This document shows, one piece after another, positions 1-7,585 of a stretch of 14,515 nucleotides of DNA (positions are counted from its first letter, which is position 1; the number at the start of each line of letters is the position of its first letter). Source of the DNA: Metabacillus rhizolycopersici (GTDB lineage Bacteria > Bacillota > Bacilli > Bacillales > Bacillaceae); contig NZ_JAIQUM010000097.1 of assembly GCF_020075705.1 (NCBI RefSeq), forward strand, positions 1 through 14,515, written 5' to 3'. Below the pieces are notes generated by a model that saw nothing but the letters and a program-made list of their open reading frames with translations, ran no database searches and was not told the DNA's origin. The position numbers and the translations under genes are program-made.

Positions 1-106
1 CTTTGAACGATTTACAGGTATTTCCACGTGTATATAGTAATGAAAAGGAGTTGATCATCTACATATAGTAGGTAATCAACTTCTTTTTTTCTTTCAATGA
101 ACTTTT
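1..106. repeat. 106-bp terminal direct repeat, left copy
   Basis: These 106 bases are identical to the last 106 bases of the window (14410-14515). The plus strand can be read as the last 21 codons of a protein (ending at the TAG at 66-68), overlapping a hairpin followed by seven T, so the repeat looks like the 3' end of a repeated gene plus its terminator. Alternatives are the overlap of a circular contig (about 14.4 kb), or a dispersed repeat at which an assembly stopped. The sequence cannot decide between them. Confidence 0.9.
45..90 (+). terminator. Intrinsic terminator-like hairpin inside the terminal repeat
   Basis: The arms at 45-55 and 75-85 pair over 11 bases with one mismatch, the loop is about 19 bases, and seven T follow at 84-90. 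It would end transcription from the plus strand. The same structure recurs at 14454-14499. Confidence 0.55.
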
Positions 107-151
107 TCAGTGGCTTCGAACCGTCCCCGTGTTTATCTAAATCCTAACTCT

Positions 152-292
152 TTATTGACCTTGTGCACCACTTGTTGTTACTTTTCGGACGTGATCATCT
201 TCAAAATTATTTTTTCGAAGGGCATCTACTTTGTCATCTAATAATTTCTTTTGATCAACTTGATCCGAAGGCGTTAGTTTATCCTTTGACAT
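152..292 (-). CDS. Small hydrophilic protein of 46 residues, function unknown
   Basis: The reading frame of 46 codons begins with ATG at 292 and ends with TAA at 152-154. A near-perfect ribosome binding site, GAGGAGG (300-306), lies seven bases before the ATG, which is the main support for the gene. The product starts MSKDKLTPSD, is highly charged (many Lys and Asp), has no membrane segment or Cys, and ends in a Gly/Gln-rich tail (SGAQGQ). Small proteins of this composition are common in Bacillus, some of them in spores, but I do not recognise the family. No convincing promoter is visible. Downstream lies the 106-bp repeat. Confidence 0.6.
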   Translation of the reverse strand: MSKDKLTPSDQVDQKKLLDDKVDALRKNNFEDDHVRKVTTSGAQGQ

Positions 293-470
293 CTATAAAC
301 CTCCTCATAAATCGATTTTTCACTTTCTTATTTTGCTACTTTGTTTAAAAAATAATCGTTAAAGCAGATAATAATTATGATGCATCCTTAAAATAAGAAT
401 TCCCTTTTTAAAGACCCGAAATAGAAATCCGAAAAATGAGTGCCTATTTCTCCTGTAAGGTGAGACTTCC

Positions 471-713
471 CTACCTTAGGGATAGGTATTCATTTTCCAG
501 AAATTCAAATATGTGATGAATGATTGAGAGCTCCCTATCAGTACAAACTATTTGGGCAACATCAGCATTTAAGGGAATTATGTTTTGAATATCAACACCA
601 ACTTCATCATCAGATATTGCACAAACAACACCCAATTTACAATGACTTAGATTAAAAAGATCCTTGTCATAGCCTTGAAGGCAGGGCTTTCCATATTGAT
701 TATATTTAATACA
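471..713 (-). pseudogene. Remnant of a 4'-phosphopantetheinyl transferase gene (Sfp-like)
   Basis: On the minus strand an open stretch of 80 codons, closed by TAA at 714-716 and TAG at 471-473, contains the hallmark PPTase motifs in the right order: YGKPCL, then FNLSHC about 11 residues later, then VVCAISDDEVGVDIQ. Intact Sfp-type enzymes are about 220 residues and move phosphopantetheine from CoA to carrier proteins. Here the N-terminal half is missing or out of frame, there is no in-frame ATG, the usual Mg-binding DIE reads DIQ, and the W..KE(S/A) motif near the C-terminus is absent. These losses point to a dead fragment. Neighbours are two small genes; no synthase or carrier protein is nearby. 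The family call is firm, the exact boundaries are not. Confidence 0.7.
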
Positions 714-861
714 TTATCAGCTGTTTTTTAACAAGATCTGACCACTTTTGCAGATATATCCATATTTTCAAAGATAACTTTAACAAAACCCTGACTTTTT
801 TAGCTAAATTTAAACACCAGAAGCAATGAATGACTTTTCTATATTAGTTTTTGAAAAAACG

Positions 862-905
862 ATCTCAATTTGATATTTGTTTTATCTCAATTTGAGATAT
901 ATAAT
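862..905 (+). promoter_or_regulatory. Promoter with a palindromic operator in its spacer, for the 48-residue gene
   Basis: A -35 of TTGTTT (877-882) and a perfect TATAAT (900-905) are 17 bp apart. The spacer is exactly filled by the perfect palindrome TATCTCAA-T-TTGAGATA (883-899). A second copy of its core, ATCTCAATTTGA, lies 22 bp upstream (862-873), on the same helix face. This is the geometry of a repressor site. The box resembles operators of MarR-type regulators; from memory the MhqR box of B. subtilis is similar, but that likeness is only suggestive. Confidence 0.6.
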
Positions 906-972
906 AAAAACAAGAAAGAAAAGCGAGCGCTTATAATACTTTAACCTCAACGTTCCTAAGGAGGACTTACCT

Positions 973-1119
973 ATGAGCCAATTAGCAAGAGAGTTCAAAG
1001 TGAAAGATTTATTAGAAAAACAAAAATTCAATCAAAAAGAAATTTCCGCAATGACAGATCCACAGATTGAATATTATCACTGGCTCTATTTTGAAGATTC
1101 TGTTTACGATTATATGTAA
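973..1119 (+). CDS. Small acidic/aromatic protein of 48 residues, function unknown
   Basis: The frame runs from ATG at 973 to TAA at 1117-1119. It has a textbook ribosome binding site, AAGGAGG (958-964), eight bases before the start, a strong promoter with a palindromic operator (862-905), and a perfect hairpin terminator downstream (1182-1224). The product begins MSQLAREFKV. Its second half is rich in Glu/Asp and aromatics (YYHWLYFEDSVYDYM at the C-terminus). It has no signal peptide or membrane segment. I do not recognise the family. The full set of expression signals makes this a real gene despite its size; the operator suggests it is switched by a specific repressor or stress signal. Confidence 0.7.
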   Translation: MSQLAREFKVKDLLEKQKFNQKEISAMTDPQIEYYHWLYFEDSVYDYM

Positions 1120-1181
1120 GTTGAAAATAAACTAATAATAATTGATAATAATAAAAGAGCTGTCCTATAAGTCTCTAAAAT

Positions 1182-1230
1182 AAAGGAAGTGGAGAAAAAC
1201 TAGTCGTTTTTCTCCACTTCCTTTTGTGTT
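1182..1230. terminator. Bidirectional terminator, perfect 19-bp hairpin
   Basis: The arms 1182-1200 and 1206-1224 are perfect complements around a five-base loop. T-rich sequence follows on the plus strand, and A-rich sequence precedes it, so it can serve the 48-codon gene on the plus strand and the membrane-protein gene converging from the minus strand. Confidence 0.8.
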
Positions 1231-1357
1231 TTTTATTGAACCATCTTCTAATCCACAGATTATGTCCAATCTTCTAGGATATTTAGGCATTATACATCTA
1301 ATAGGATTTATCCTTCTTATTAATCGTTCAAAACCATACATAGAAAAATCACAATTA

Positions 1358-2077
1358 CTAATTAAACCCACTCTTTTCTCTTTTCTCATTTGTATAATTT
1401 AACCATTCACCTTCTATACTTTTGTAATCTCTGTCATATTTGGCTTTAATTTTATCCAAATTGATTCCACTATGTTTTTTGGTTTGATAATCATATTCAT
1501 ACTGTAAATGATTTTTTTGCCAAAGAAGATTATTTTTAAGATGTTTTAAAGATAAATAATTATAATAATCGTTATTAGTTGTATCATAATAACTAAGTAT
1601 TGTTTTATTATTAGCATTAATCTCTAGTAGATTCACCTGGGATTCTTTGGTTAACTTTTGGTACAGTGCTGGGTCTTTAAAGAGAGAATCGCTATAGTCA
1701 AAATAATTTACTGGTTCATATATAGCAAAATCTTCAACTGTAACATCATCACCCTTTTTATTTTTTGAATAATCACTAATATACGCCTCTGCATCCTTCA
1801 TTCTCATATCAACTGTATCTATTGTCAATTGACTTATGTTTATAGCAGATTCTAATTGACTTATCAACATCTCTTTATCTTGCCTGTTATCGTAATACTC
1901 AGTACTTAAATAACCCAAAAAAACTCCTAGGAAAATAAAAAAACCTTGCACAAAAACATTCCCTAAAACCCTTAAAATTTTATTTTGTTTTGGATCTTTT
2001 GTTTTTTTATTATTTAGAGATTCTCTTTCCTCTTGTCTCACCAAAATTTCTCGTTCCAAAATCCTTCCACCCTTCAT
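1358..2077 (-). CDS. Single-pass membrane protein of unknown function, 239 residues
   Basis: The protein has a basic, Lys-rich N-terminus (residues 1-38), one hydrophobic membrane segment at about 39-58 (VFVQGFFIFLGVFLGYLSTE), and then some 180 hydrophilic residues rich in Asn, Asp, Tyr and Lys. Positive charges before the segment suggest an N-in topology with the large C-terminal part outside, though this is inference. The plan, a short tail, one helix ending in a YDNRQ-like stretch and a helical domain, resembles the DUF6090-type proteins known from other bacteria, but I am not certain of a match. The start is unsure: ATG at 2077 has no clear ribosome binding site, and TTG or GTG codons within the next 15 codons are alternatives. 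It stands alone between two terminators. Confidence 0.65.
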   Translation of the reverse strand: MKGGRILEREILVRQEERESLNNKKTKDPKQNKILRVLGNVFVQGFFIFLGVFLGYLSTEYYDNRQDKEMLISQLESAINISQLTIDTVDMRMKDAEAYISDYSKNKKGDDVTVEDFAIYEPVNYFDYSDSLFKDPALYQKLTKESQVNLLEINANNKTILSYYDTTNNDYYNYLSLKHLKNNLLWQKNHLQYEYDYQTKKHSGINLDKIKAKYDRDYKSIEGEWLNYTNEKREKSGFN

Positions 2078-2146
2078 TGATACGAAATAATATAATTTTA
2101 AAAGTTCTTAAGGTAGCTAATACGGAATAACTACCTCTCCAATGGA

Positions 2147-2174
2147 ATTATACAGGAAAATATTACTATATTAA
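2147..2174 (-). promoter_or_regulatory. Possible promoter of the membrane-protein gene
   Basis: On the minus strand TTAATA (2169-2174) and a perfect TATAAT (2147-2152) stand 16 bp apart, about 70 bp before the putative start at 2077. The -35 is weak, so this is tentative. Confidence 0.35.
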
Positions 2175-2214
2175 TAGTGCATTTGCATAAAATAATCGTT
2201 TCATATTTCAAACG

Positions 2215-2261
2215 AAAAAACCCCAATCTCTCATCATCTAAAATGAGAAATTGGGGTTTTT
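2215..2261. terminator. Intrinsic terminator of the sugar-acid operon
   Basis: The arms CCCCAATCTCTCAT (2221-2234) and ATGAGAAATTGGGG (2243-2256) pair with one mismatch. Six T follow on the minus strand, and five T follow on the plus strand. It lies 14 bp past the stop of the BtpA-family gene and closes the operon. Confidence 0.9.
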
Positions 2262-2274
2262 GCACGTATTTGTT

Positions 2275-3108
2275 TTAACCATTTAACTCATCAAAACAGT
2301 TTTCATTGCGAAACGCCTTTACCTTATCCATAAATTCTTTCACTCGCTTAGGATCTACATGATTTTCAAATTTGCCATCATATTTAAATGCCGTTCCTAC
2401 GACCGCACCGTCAGCAATCGATAATTGTTCCTCGAAGTTATTCATTGTTACACCTGTGTTCGCAAATACAACTGTTTCCGTGGCTTGATTTTTCACTTTT
2501 CTTAACAAATTTTTATCCGTTTGAGCACCAGCTGTTAAACCGGAAACACATAAAGCATCAGGTCTATTGTTAAACACTGTGGACTTTGCTATGCTTTCAA
2601 GATCTCGATCAGCTAAATATTTTGCTGCTTCTGGTACGATGTTAAATAATAGCTTTACATTTTCAGCACCTATTCTGTACTGATGTCTAATCGTTTCACC
2701 GACATTTGTATTCCATGTGCCAAAATCACTTGCGTATACACCTGTGAAAATTTCTCTAACGAATTTTGCTCCCGTTGCCGCAGCTAAATCTAATGATTTT
2801 TGTGCATCCCATAATACGTTCACACCAAATGGTACGTTTATCTCTGACATTAATTCGCCAATAATCCGTGCCATCGCTGCAACCGTTTCCGTTTTTACAT
2901 CTGTCAGATAAGGCATGCTGAATTCGTTTGAAAACATAACAGCATCCACGCCTCCCTCTTGAAGGGCCTGTAAATCTTTTCTTGCCATCTCGACTACATA
3001 TTCCATTCCCTTTTCTTTATTAAAATAAGGGTCTCCTGGAAGCGGCAATAAATGGCACATCGCAATGATAGCTTTTTCTGTTCCAACTACATCTTTTAAC
3101 CAAGTCAA
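2275..3108 (-). CDS. BtpA/SgcQ-family TIM-barrel protein
   Basis: This 277-residue protein matches the BtpA family in length and motifs: MCHLLPLPGDP (17-27), GGVDAVMFSNEF (52-63), a SGLTAGAQTD segment (189-198) and ADGAVVGTAFKYDG (232-245), which resembles a barrel phosphate-binding loop. BtpA was named for a role in photosystem I biogenesis in cyanobacteria, but relatives such as SgcQ occur in sugar gene clusters of non-photosynthetic bacteria and their reaction is unknown. It starts with TTG at 3108, supported by GGAGG seven bases upstream; the next Met is residue 17 and would cut into the first motif. It is the last gene of the operon, 96 bp after the permease, which suggests an enzyme of the same sugar-acid route, possibly an aldolase- or isomerase-like step. 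Confidence 0.85.
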   Translation of the reverse strand: MTWLKDVVGTEKAIIAMCHLLPLPGDPYFNKEKGMEYVVEMARKDLQALQEGGVDAVMFSNEFSMPYLTDVKTETVAAMARIIGELMSEINVPFGVNVLWDAQKSLDLAAATGAKFVREIFTGVYASDFGTWNTNVGETIRHQYRIGAENVKLLFNIVPEAAKYLADRDLESIAKSTVFNNRPDALCVSGLTAGAQTDKNLLRKVKNQATETVVFANTGVTMNNFEEQLSIADGAVVGTAFKYDGKFENHVDPKRVKEFMDKVKAFRNENCFDELNG

Positions 3109-3171
3109 AGCTATTCCTCCGTATTCATTTATTAAAATATGATCTTATTTCTTCATACTTATTTATCTAGC

Positions 3172-3199
3172 AAACTCATCCTCAAATAGAAGTGAGTTT
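3172..3199 (-). other. Intercistronic hairpin between permease and BtpA-family gene
   Basis: AAACTCA (3172-3178) and TGAGTTT (3193-3199) are perfect complements. There is no T-run after it on the minus strand, so it is more likely an mRNA-stabilising or attenuating hairpin than a full terminator. Confidence 0.4.
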
Positions 3200-3204
3200 C
3201 ATCT

Positions 3205-4530
3205 TTATACGAATAAATCGAACAATAAAACGGTGCCAAAAGCGATAAAGGAAAGTAATGTTTCCAATACGGTCCACGTTTTAAAGGTTTCTTTTACTGT
3301 TAAGCCCAGGTATTCTTTTACTAACCAAAAACCAGCATCATTCACATGTGAAAACATAAGTGAGCCTGCCCCTGTTGCGATAACGAGTAATTCTAAGTTT
3401 ACACCTGACATATGTTCAATAATTGGCGAAACAATTCCGGCTGCTGTCGTTAACGCGACTGTCGCTGAACCTGTCGCGATTCGGATCAGTCCTGCTACCA
3501 TAAACGCTAAAACGATTGGAGAAAGAGAGACATGCTCTGACATTTGCGCAATGGATGTGCCAACACCGCTTTCAATAAGGATTTGTTTAAATCCGCCGCC
3601 AGCACCGATAATTAATACAATTGATGCAACAGGGAGCAAGCATTCATCTGTTAAATTCTTAATGAAATTTTTATCCATGCCTTGACGAATTCCAAGGAAG
3701 TAGAATGCCGTGAAACAAGAGATTAATAAGGCAATGACAGGGTTACCAATAAAAGTTAAGAATTTCATCAAACCGCTCGGTATCGGCATGTATGGTGCAA
3801 CAACCGATAAAACCATTAATATAACAGGTAATAGAATAATAAAGAATGAGATTCCTGTACTTGGTAACTTTTCTGAAGTCGTCTTTACACTTATTAACGC
3901 TGGTTCTCCCTCTGGCGTTACACGCTTAATTACCCATTTAGCAAATAATGGACCTGCTAAGATCGCCGCAGGCACTGCAATAAAGAGTGAGTAAATCAAG
4001 ACTTTTCCCATATTTGCATCATAAATGCCGATTGCAGTCATTGCTCCAGGGTGTGGGGGAACAAGGCCATGGACGATGGATAATCCAGCAATGACAGGTA
4101 ATGCGATTAATAAAATATTTTGTTTTGTTGTTTTATAAATTGAAATGACAAGAGGTAATAAAATAACAATTCCTACATCGAAAAATACTGGTATCCCAAT
4201 AATAAAACCTGAAAGTAACATGGCCCATGGCAAATTCTTTTCACCAAAAATTCTAATGAAGAACTCTGCAACTTGCTTTCCTGCACCTGAATCTGACATC
4301 AACTTTCCTAAAATCGTCCCTAATGCTAAAATCCCAACTAAATGACCGAGAACGCTGCCGACACCTGTTTCATAGGCAGTAACGATTTTCTCCATTGATA
4401 ACCCAGACATAATTGCTAAAAACAAACTGGCAACAGTTAAACTAATAAATGCATGCCATTTCCACCAAGCGACTCCTAAGATGACGATTACAATCGAAAG
4501 CAATGTAATCATTAATAAATAGTATTCCAT
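3205..4530 (-). CDS. GntP-family sugar-acid:H+ symporter
   Basis: This 441-residue, very hydrophobic membrane protein has the length and about 12-14 membrane segments usual for the GntP (gluconate permease) family. Typical motifs are GIPVFFDVGIVILLPL (112-127), HGLVPPHPG (154-162), and an AGGGFKQILIESGVG stretch in the C-terminal half. GntP proteins import gluconate and related aldonates with protons. The ATG at 4530 has an AAGGGGG ribosome binding site eight bases upstream. A 185-bp gap separates it from the kinase gene and holds a cre-like site at 4556-4569, so it may have its own catabolite-repressed expression besides read-through. In this operon it is the only uptake system, replacing the phosphotransferase system of the classic glucosaminate operon. 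The exact substrate cannot be read from sequence. Confidence 0.93.
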   Translation of the reverse strand: MEYYLLMITLLSIVIVILGVAWWKWHAFISLTVASLFLAIMSGLSMEKIVTAYETGVGSVLGHLVGILALGTILGKLMSDSGAGKQVAEFFIRIFGEKNLPWAMLLSGFIIGIPVFFDVGIVILLPLVISIYKTTKQNILLIALPVIAGLSIVHGLVPPHPGAMTAIGIYDANMGKVLIYSLFIAVPAAILAGPLFAKWVIKRVTPEGEPALISVKTTSEKLPSTGISFFIILLPVILMVLSVVAPYMPIPSGLMKFLTFIGNPVIALLISCFTAFYFLGIRQGMDKNFIKNLTDECLLPVASIVLIIGAGGGFKQILIESGVGTSIAQMSEHVSLSPIVLAFMVAGLIRIATGSATVALTTAAGIVSPIIEHMSGVNLELLVIATGAGSLMFSHVNDAGFWLVKEYLGLTVKETFKTWTVLETLLSFIAFGTVLLFDLFV

Positions 4531-4555
4531 CTAAAATTCCCCCTTCTCCCCTTAC

Positions 4556-4569
4556 GGTAAACGTTTTCA
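4556..4569 (-). promoter_or_regulatory. cre-like site (CcpA box) before the GntP gene
   Basis: On the minus strand the sequence TGAAAACGTTTACC fits the CcpA consensus TGWAANCGNTNWCA except at its last base. It ends 26 bp before the permease start codon. In Bacillus such a site would give carbon catabolite repression of uptake. Confidence 0.6.
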
Positions 4570-4715
4570 TTTATTAAAAAGGAATGTCTCTTCTCTCTCC
4601 TTTTTATCCTCGTTTGCAAAGATGAGTTAACATACCTTCACTGTTTTGGATCACATCTTCCCTATTTAGATCTTTACACGAGAAGGTACACTCACTAACT
4701 CATCCAACATTTCAT

Positions 4716-5732
4716 CTATCTTTCTACATCGCCTACTAATTCTGTCATCGCACGAAGGATTTCGCTCTCTGATGACATTGGCGTATCCCCTACAATCGTA
4801 TGGGCAAGCATTCCTGCCGCTGCGGCAAATCCAACTGCCTTTGCTGGTGTAAATCCCTTCATCTCACTATGGATGATGCCGCTCGTGTAAGCATCACCTG
4901 CCCCGATCCTGTCATAAACAGAAAACGAGAGGAGTTTTGAAAAGGTGAATTCTTGATTCTTATAGATAAAGCCACGCAGCGAATGGGTATTGTCACTGTT
5001 AATGGAGCGATGAGTACCTGCTATAACAGAAATTGAATATTTTTTTGCCACCGCTGGAATGAGCTCGATCAGTTGCTCATGGCGCTTTTCTTTTCCTGTT
5101 TTCATGCCAAGAACATACATGGCATCTTTTTCATTCATCATGACGATATCGGCCAAGCCTAACATTTCCTCATAATGAGGTTTTGCTGCCTTATATCCGT
5201 CTTCTCCCCAGAGGGATGGACGGTAATTACAGTCAAATACCACAGTACCGCCATTCCCTTTCACAGCTTTCGCAAATGCTTTCATTTGAGCACGGACCGA
5301 ATCATTCATTGCTAGTGTGATTCCGCAAAAATGAACAACATCTATTTTTGGGGCGATGTCTTGAAAATCATACGATCCTTCAGGTGCTGAATTAAAGCTG
5401 CTTTCTAGTCGATTTGAATAAGTCACTCGACTGGAACGGGCACCAAAACCATTTTCCAAAAAATACATACCAATATATTTCCCGTCTCTATTTATGAACG
5501 ACTTTGTAATGCCAAGCTTTTGAAGATATGATACAGCCGCATCACCAACTGCATTAGCTGGCAATGTGGACACAAGAAGGCCTTTATGACCAAATCGTGC
5601 AAGTGCTGATGTGACATTTACGCCCGTACCGGAAAAAGAATAGTTTAATGTACTTGCTTGAGACAATAATTCATATCCCGGCACTTGTAGACGCATCATG
5701 ACCTCTCCAAATGCTGCAATCCTCTTAGTCAT
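4716..5732 (-). CDS. PfkB-family sugar kinase, 2-keto-3-deoxygluconate kinase-like
   Basis: The protein of 338 residues is a ribokinase/PfkB-type kinase. It shows the N-terminal glycine-rich substrate region (SGTGVNVTSALARFG, about 34-48), an FDCNYRPSLW segment (166-175) close to the FDxNYRPxLW of 2-keto-3-deoxygluconate kinases, and the signature DRIGAGDAYTSG (274-285) with the catalytic Asp at 280. I chose the ATG at 5732, whose first bases overlap the end of the aldolase gene (ATGACTAA), typical of translational coupling; a TTG at 5741 would add three residues. It would phosphorylate a 2-keto-3-deoxy sugar acid, or alternatively the amino sugar acid before ammonia elimination, so that the aldolase receives a phosphorylated substrate. 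Confidence 0.9.
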   Translation of the reverse strand: MTKRIAAFGEVMMRLQVPGYELLSQASTLNYSFSGTGVNVTSALARFGHKGLLVSTLPANAVGDAAVSYLQKLGITKSFINRDGKYIGMYFLENGFGARSSRVTYSNRLESSFNSAPEGSYDFQDIAPKIDVVHFCGITLAMNDSVRAQMKAFAKAVKGNGGTVVFDCNYRPSLWGEDGYKAAKPHYEEMLGLADIVMMNEKDAMYVLGMKTGKEKRHEQLIELIPAVAKKYSISVIAGTHRSINSDNTHSLRGFIYKNQEFTFSKLLSFSVYDRIGAGDAYTSGIIHSEMKGFTPAKAVGFAAAAGMLAHTIVGDTPMSSESEILRAMTELVGDVER

Positions 5733-6480
5733 GCTGATCAACCAATTTTTTCATGATTTCAAGTAGTTCTTTGACATCCTCGACATTTGTTTTTCCTGTT
5801 TCTTTATCAATGATTGATGAATATACATGCGGGATGACTTGTGGCACGTTAGCTTCTAGGCAAATGCGCAGGATTGCTTCAAAATTCTCTTTGTCGATTC
5901 CGCCAGTAGGCTCAAGTGCAAATCCTTCTTCACCACATGCTTGAGCAACTGCACGAAGCTCGTCCTCACGAGATAATCCATTCATCGGGAAGTATTTCAG
6001 CGCATTACCGCCCATATCACGCACAAGGGCAATTGCTGTTTTAATTGGAACGATCGCATGTTCTTCTTGTGCAGCACTTACTGGCCCTGTTGAAATATTG
6101 ACATATCCTACTTTTCCTGTTGGTGACACTAAACTGTTAATCCAGCTTTCTTTTTCTCCAAGATTTGCCCGAGTTGCCCCAACTGCTGGAAACACTTGAT
6201 TAATATGACTGCCGGGATAGTGTTTGGCAATTTCTGTAACAACAGCTGCTTGGCGATTATCGCCGGCACCTAAACCAATCGAAACAGCTTCTTCAATTTC
6301 ATTGCCATATTCCTTCATTGCTGTAACTGCTTCTTCTACTGTTGGATAATCTTTTGAAAGAACACCAACTAACACATATCCTTCTGCTGCTTCAAATACC
6401 TCTTTTGCATTCTCTACACTGTTTGCCAATACATTCAGTGCTGCGCGGTTTTTATAGAATCGTTTTGTTATGTTCGTCAT
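5725..6480 (-). CDS. dgaF: DgaF-like 2-keto-3-deoxy-6-phosphogluconate (KDGP) aldolase
   Basis: This 251-residue protein matches the KDGP aldolase family found beside DgaE proteins, which splits 2-keto-3-deoxy-6-phosphogluconate into pyruvate and glyceraldehyde 3-phosphate. Visible motifs are INQVFPAVGATRANLG (93-108), a probable Schiff-base lysine in NALKYFPMNGLS (Lys162), and PTGGID (191-196) near the phosphate site. The ATG at 6480 lies directly after the preceding stop, and the last codons of the ammonia-lyase gene (GGAGGAAAT) form its ribosome binding site, so the two are translated together. Its end overlaps the kinase start by eight bases. The family is longer than the classic Eda aldolase (about 210 residues) and fits the dga-type subgroup. 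Confidence 0.9.
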   Translation of the reverse strand: MTNITKRFYKNRAALNVLANSVENAKEVFEAAEGYVLVGVLSKDYPTVEEAVTAMKEYGNEIEEAVSIGLGAGDNRQAAVVTEIAKHYPGSHINQVFPAVGATRANLGEKESWINSLVSPTGKVGYVNISTGPVSAAQEEHAIVPIKTAIALVRDMGGNALKYFPMNGLSREDELRAVAQACGEEGFALEPTGGIDKENFEAILRICLEANVPQVIPHVYSSIIDKETGKTNVEDVKELLEIMKKLVDQHD

Positions 6481-6481
6481 A

Positions 6482-7585
6482 TTAATTTCCTCCTAGTAAT
6501 TTACGAATCTTTGATTCGATGACATGAATATCGTCACCTTGCAATGGACGTGGATCGATGTCGAAATAGCCTTGTCTCACACCATAATCACGTGTGTAAA
6601 TGGCGATTTCCCCTTCGCATAGTTCAGTCACAACATCTTTTGCTGTTATTTTTGCTTGTTGCGGGTCAATTTGAATGCGCGCACGGAAAATTGCTCGTCC
6701 CGCTTCATCCTGCACAATCGTTACTTTTACACCTTCCAATTCATTCAAAGGCATTAATGCATGTAACGCTTCTTTTTCAACTTCACTTTTATCTTCTTTT
6801 ACTCCGTATTCATCAAGAGCCTGAAGTAAGCCAAATGTTGTTTCCTTTCCAACTTTCATGCTTCTTCCGATACAATGTAATTGAACCTTGACCCACTCAA
6901 TATACTTTCTCTTTCCGCCTACAATCCCTGAAGTTGGACCTTCAATCGCCTTTGAACCACTATAGATTGCAAGGTCTGATACCTTCACATACTTTTGAAT
7001 ATCTTCTTCTGCAGCTGCATCCACAATGAGCGGGACATCATGACTTTTTGCAATTTCCCATGCTTCTTCAACAGAAATCATGTTTTTTTGAACGGCATGA
7101 TGTGATTTGACGTAAAGAATGGCAGCTGTTTTATCAGAAATTGCCTCTTCAATATGTTTTGCTTTCCCTTCATTGGCGTAGCCAACTTCAACAAGTTTTC
7201 CACCGCCTAAATAAATCATCGTTTCAACCGGTGCACCGTATTGTACGTTGTGGCCTTTCAGCATAATGATTTCATTTTTTGAAATCACTTCTTGATGCAG
7301 ACGTTCACTTTTACGGTGATTCCCTTGTGTCACAATACCAGCAACAGAGAGGGCAATTCCGCTTGATGCAGAGTTAACGATGACTGCTGCCTCTGAACCT
7401 AGTATTCCTGCAACATAATCACCTGCTTTATCGACTAGATCTGCGATTTCCACATACCTTTGTCCACCTTGCTTCATCGCTTCCATCACAGTATCTGATG
7501 GTGCTGACACACCGAGAATACTCATTCGTCCACTTGCATTGATGACACGTTTTAATCCATACTTAGCATTCAATGTATTCACCAT
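6482..7585 (-). CDS. dgaE: DgaE-like PLP-dependent ammonia lyase (SelA-like fold)
   Basis: The 367-residue protein belongs to the SelA-like PLP enzymes that include D-glucosaminate-6-phosphate ammonia lyase, which removes ammonia from the amino sugar acid to give a 2-keto-3-deoxy acid. From the chosen start, key regions are VNSASSGIALSVAG (70-83, cofactor phosphate site), VDAAAEED (188-195, Asp189 for the PLP ring nitrogen) and IYSGSKAIEGP (207-217, Lys212 as Schiff-base lysine). I place the start at ATG 7585: AAAGGAG (7595-7601) lies nine bases before it, and it gives the usual N-terminus MVNTLNAKYGLKRVINASG; a TTG at 7609 would add eight residues that contain the ribosome binding site itself. 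It overlaps the preceding gene by 23 bp, a sign of tight coupling. Confidence 0.9.
   Translation of the reverse strand: MVNTLNAKYGLKRVINASGRMSILGVSAPSDTVMEAMKQGGQRYVEIADLVDKAGDYVAGILGSEAAVIVNSASSGIALSVAGIVTQGNHRKSERLHQEVISKNEIIMLKGHNVQYGAPVETMIYLGGGKLVEVGYANEGKAKHIEEAISDKTAAILYVKSHHAVQKNMISVEEAWEIAKSHDVPLIVDAAAEEDIQKYVKVSDLAIYSGSKAIEGPTSGIVGGKRKYIEWVKVQLHCIGRSMKVGKETTFGLLQALDEYGVKEDKSEVEKEALHALMPLNELEGVKVTIVQDEAGRAIFRARIQIDPQQAKITAKDVVTELCEGEIAIYTRDYGVRQGYFDIDPRPLQGDDIHVIESKIRKLLGGN

Noticed and set aside
163..348. Open frame of 61 codons on the plus strand
   Set aside because: It lies opposite the 46-codon gene that has a strong ribosome binding site, and itself has none; its His/Leu/Phe-rich translation is typical of an antisense shadow.
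1165..1389. Open frame of 74 codons on the minus strand
   Set aside because: It runs straight through the perfect terminator hairpin at 1182-1224, overlaps the end of the membrane-protein gene and has no ribosome binding site.
4570..4715. Riboswitch or separate promoter in the gap between kinase and permease genes
   Set aside because: No known riboswitch fold or convincing -35/-10 pair could be recognised; only the cre-like site is supported.
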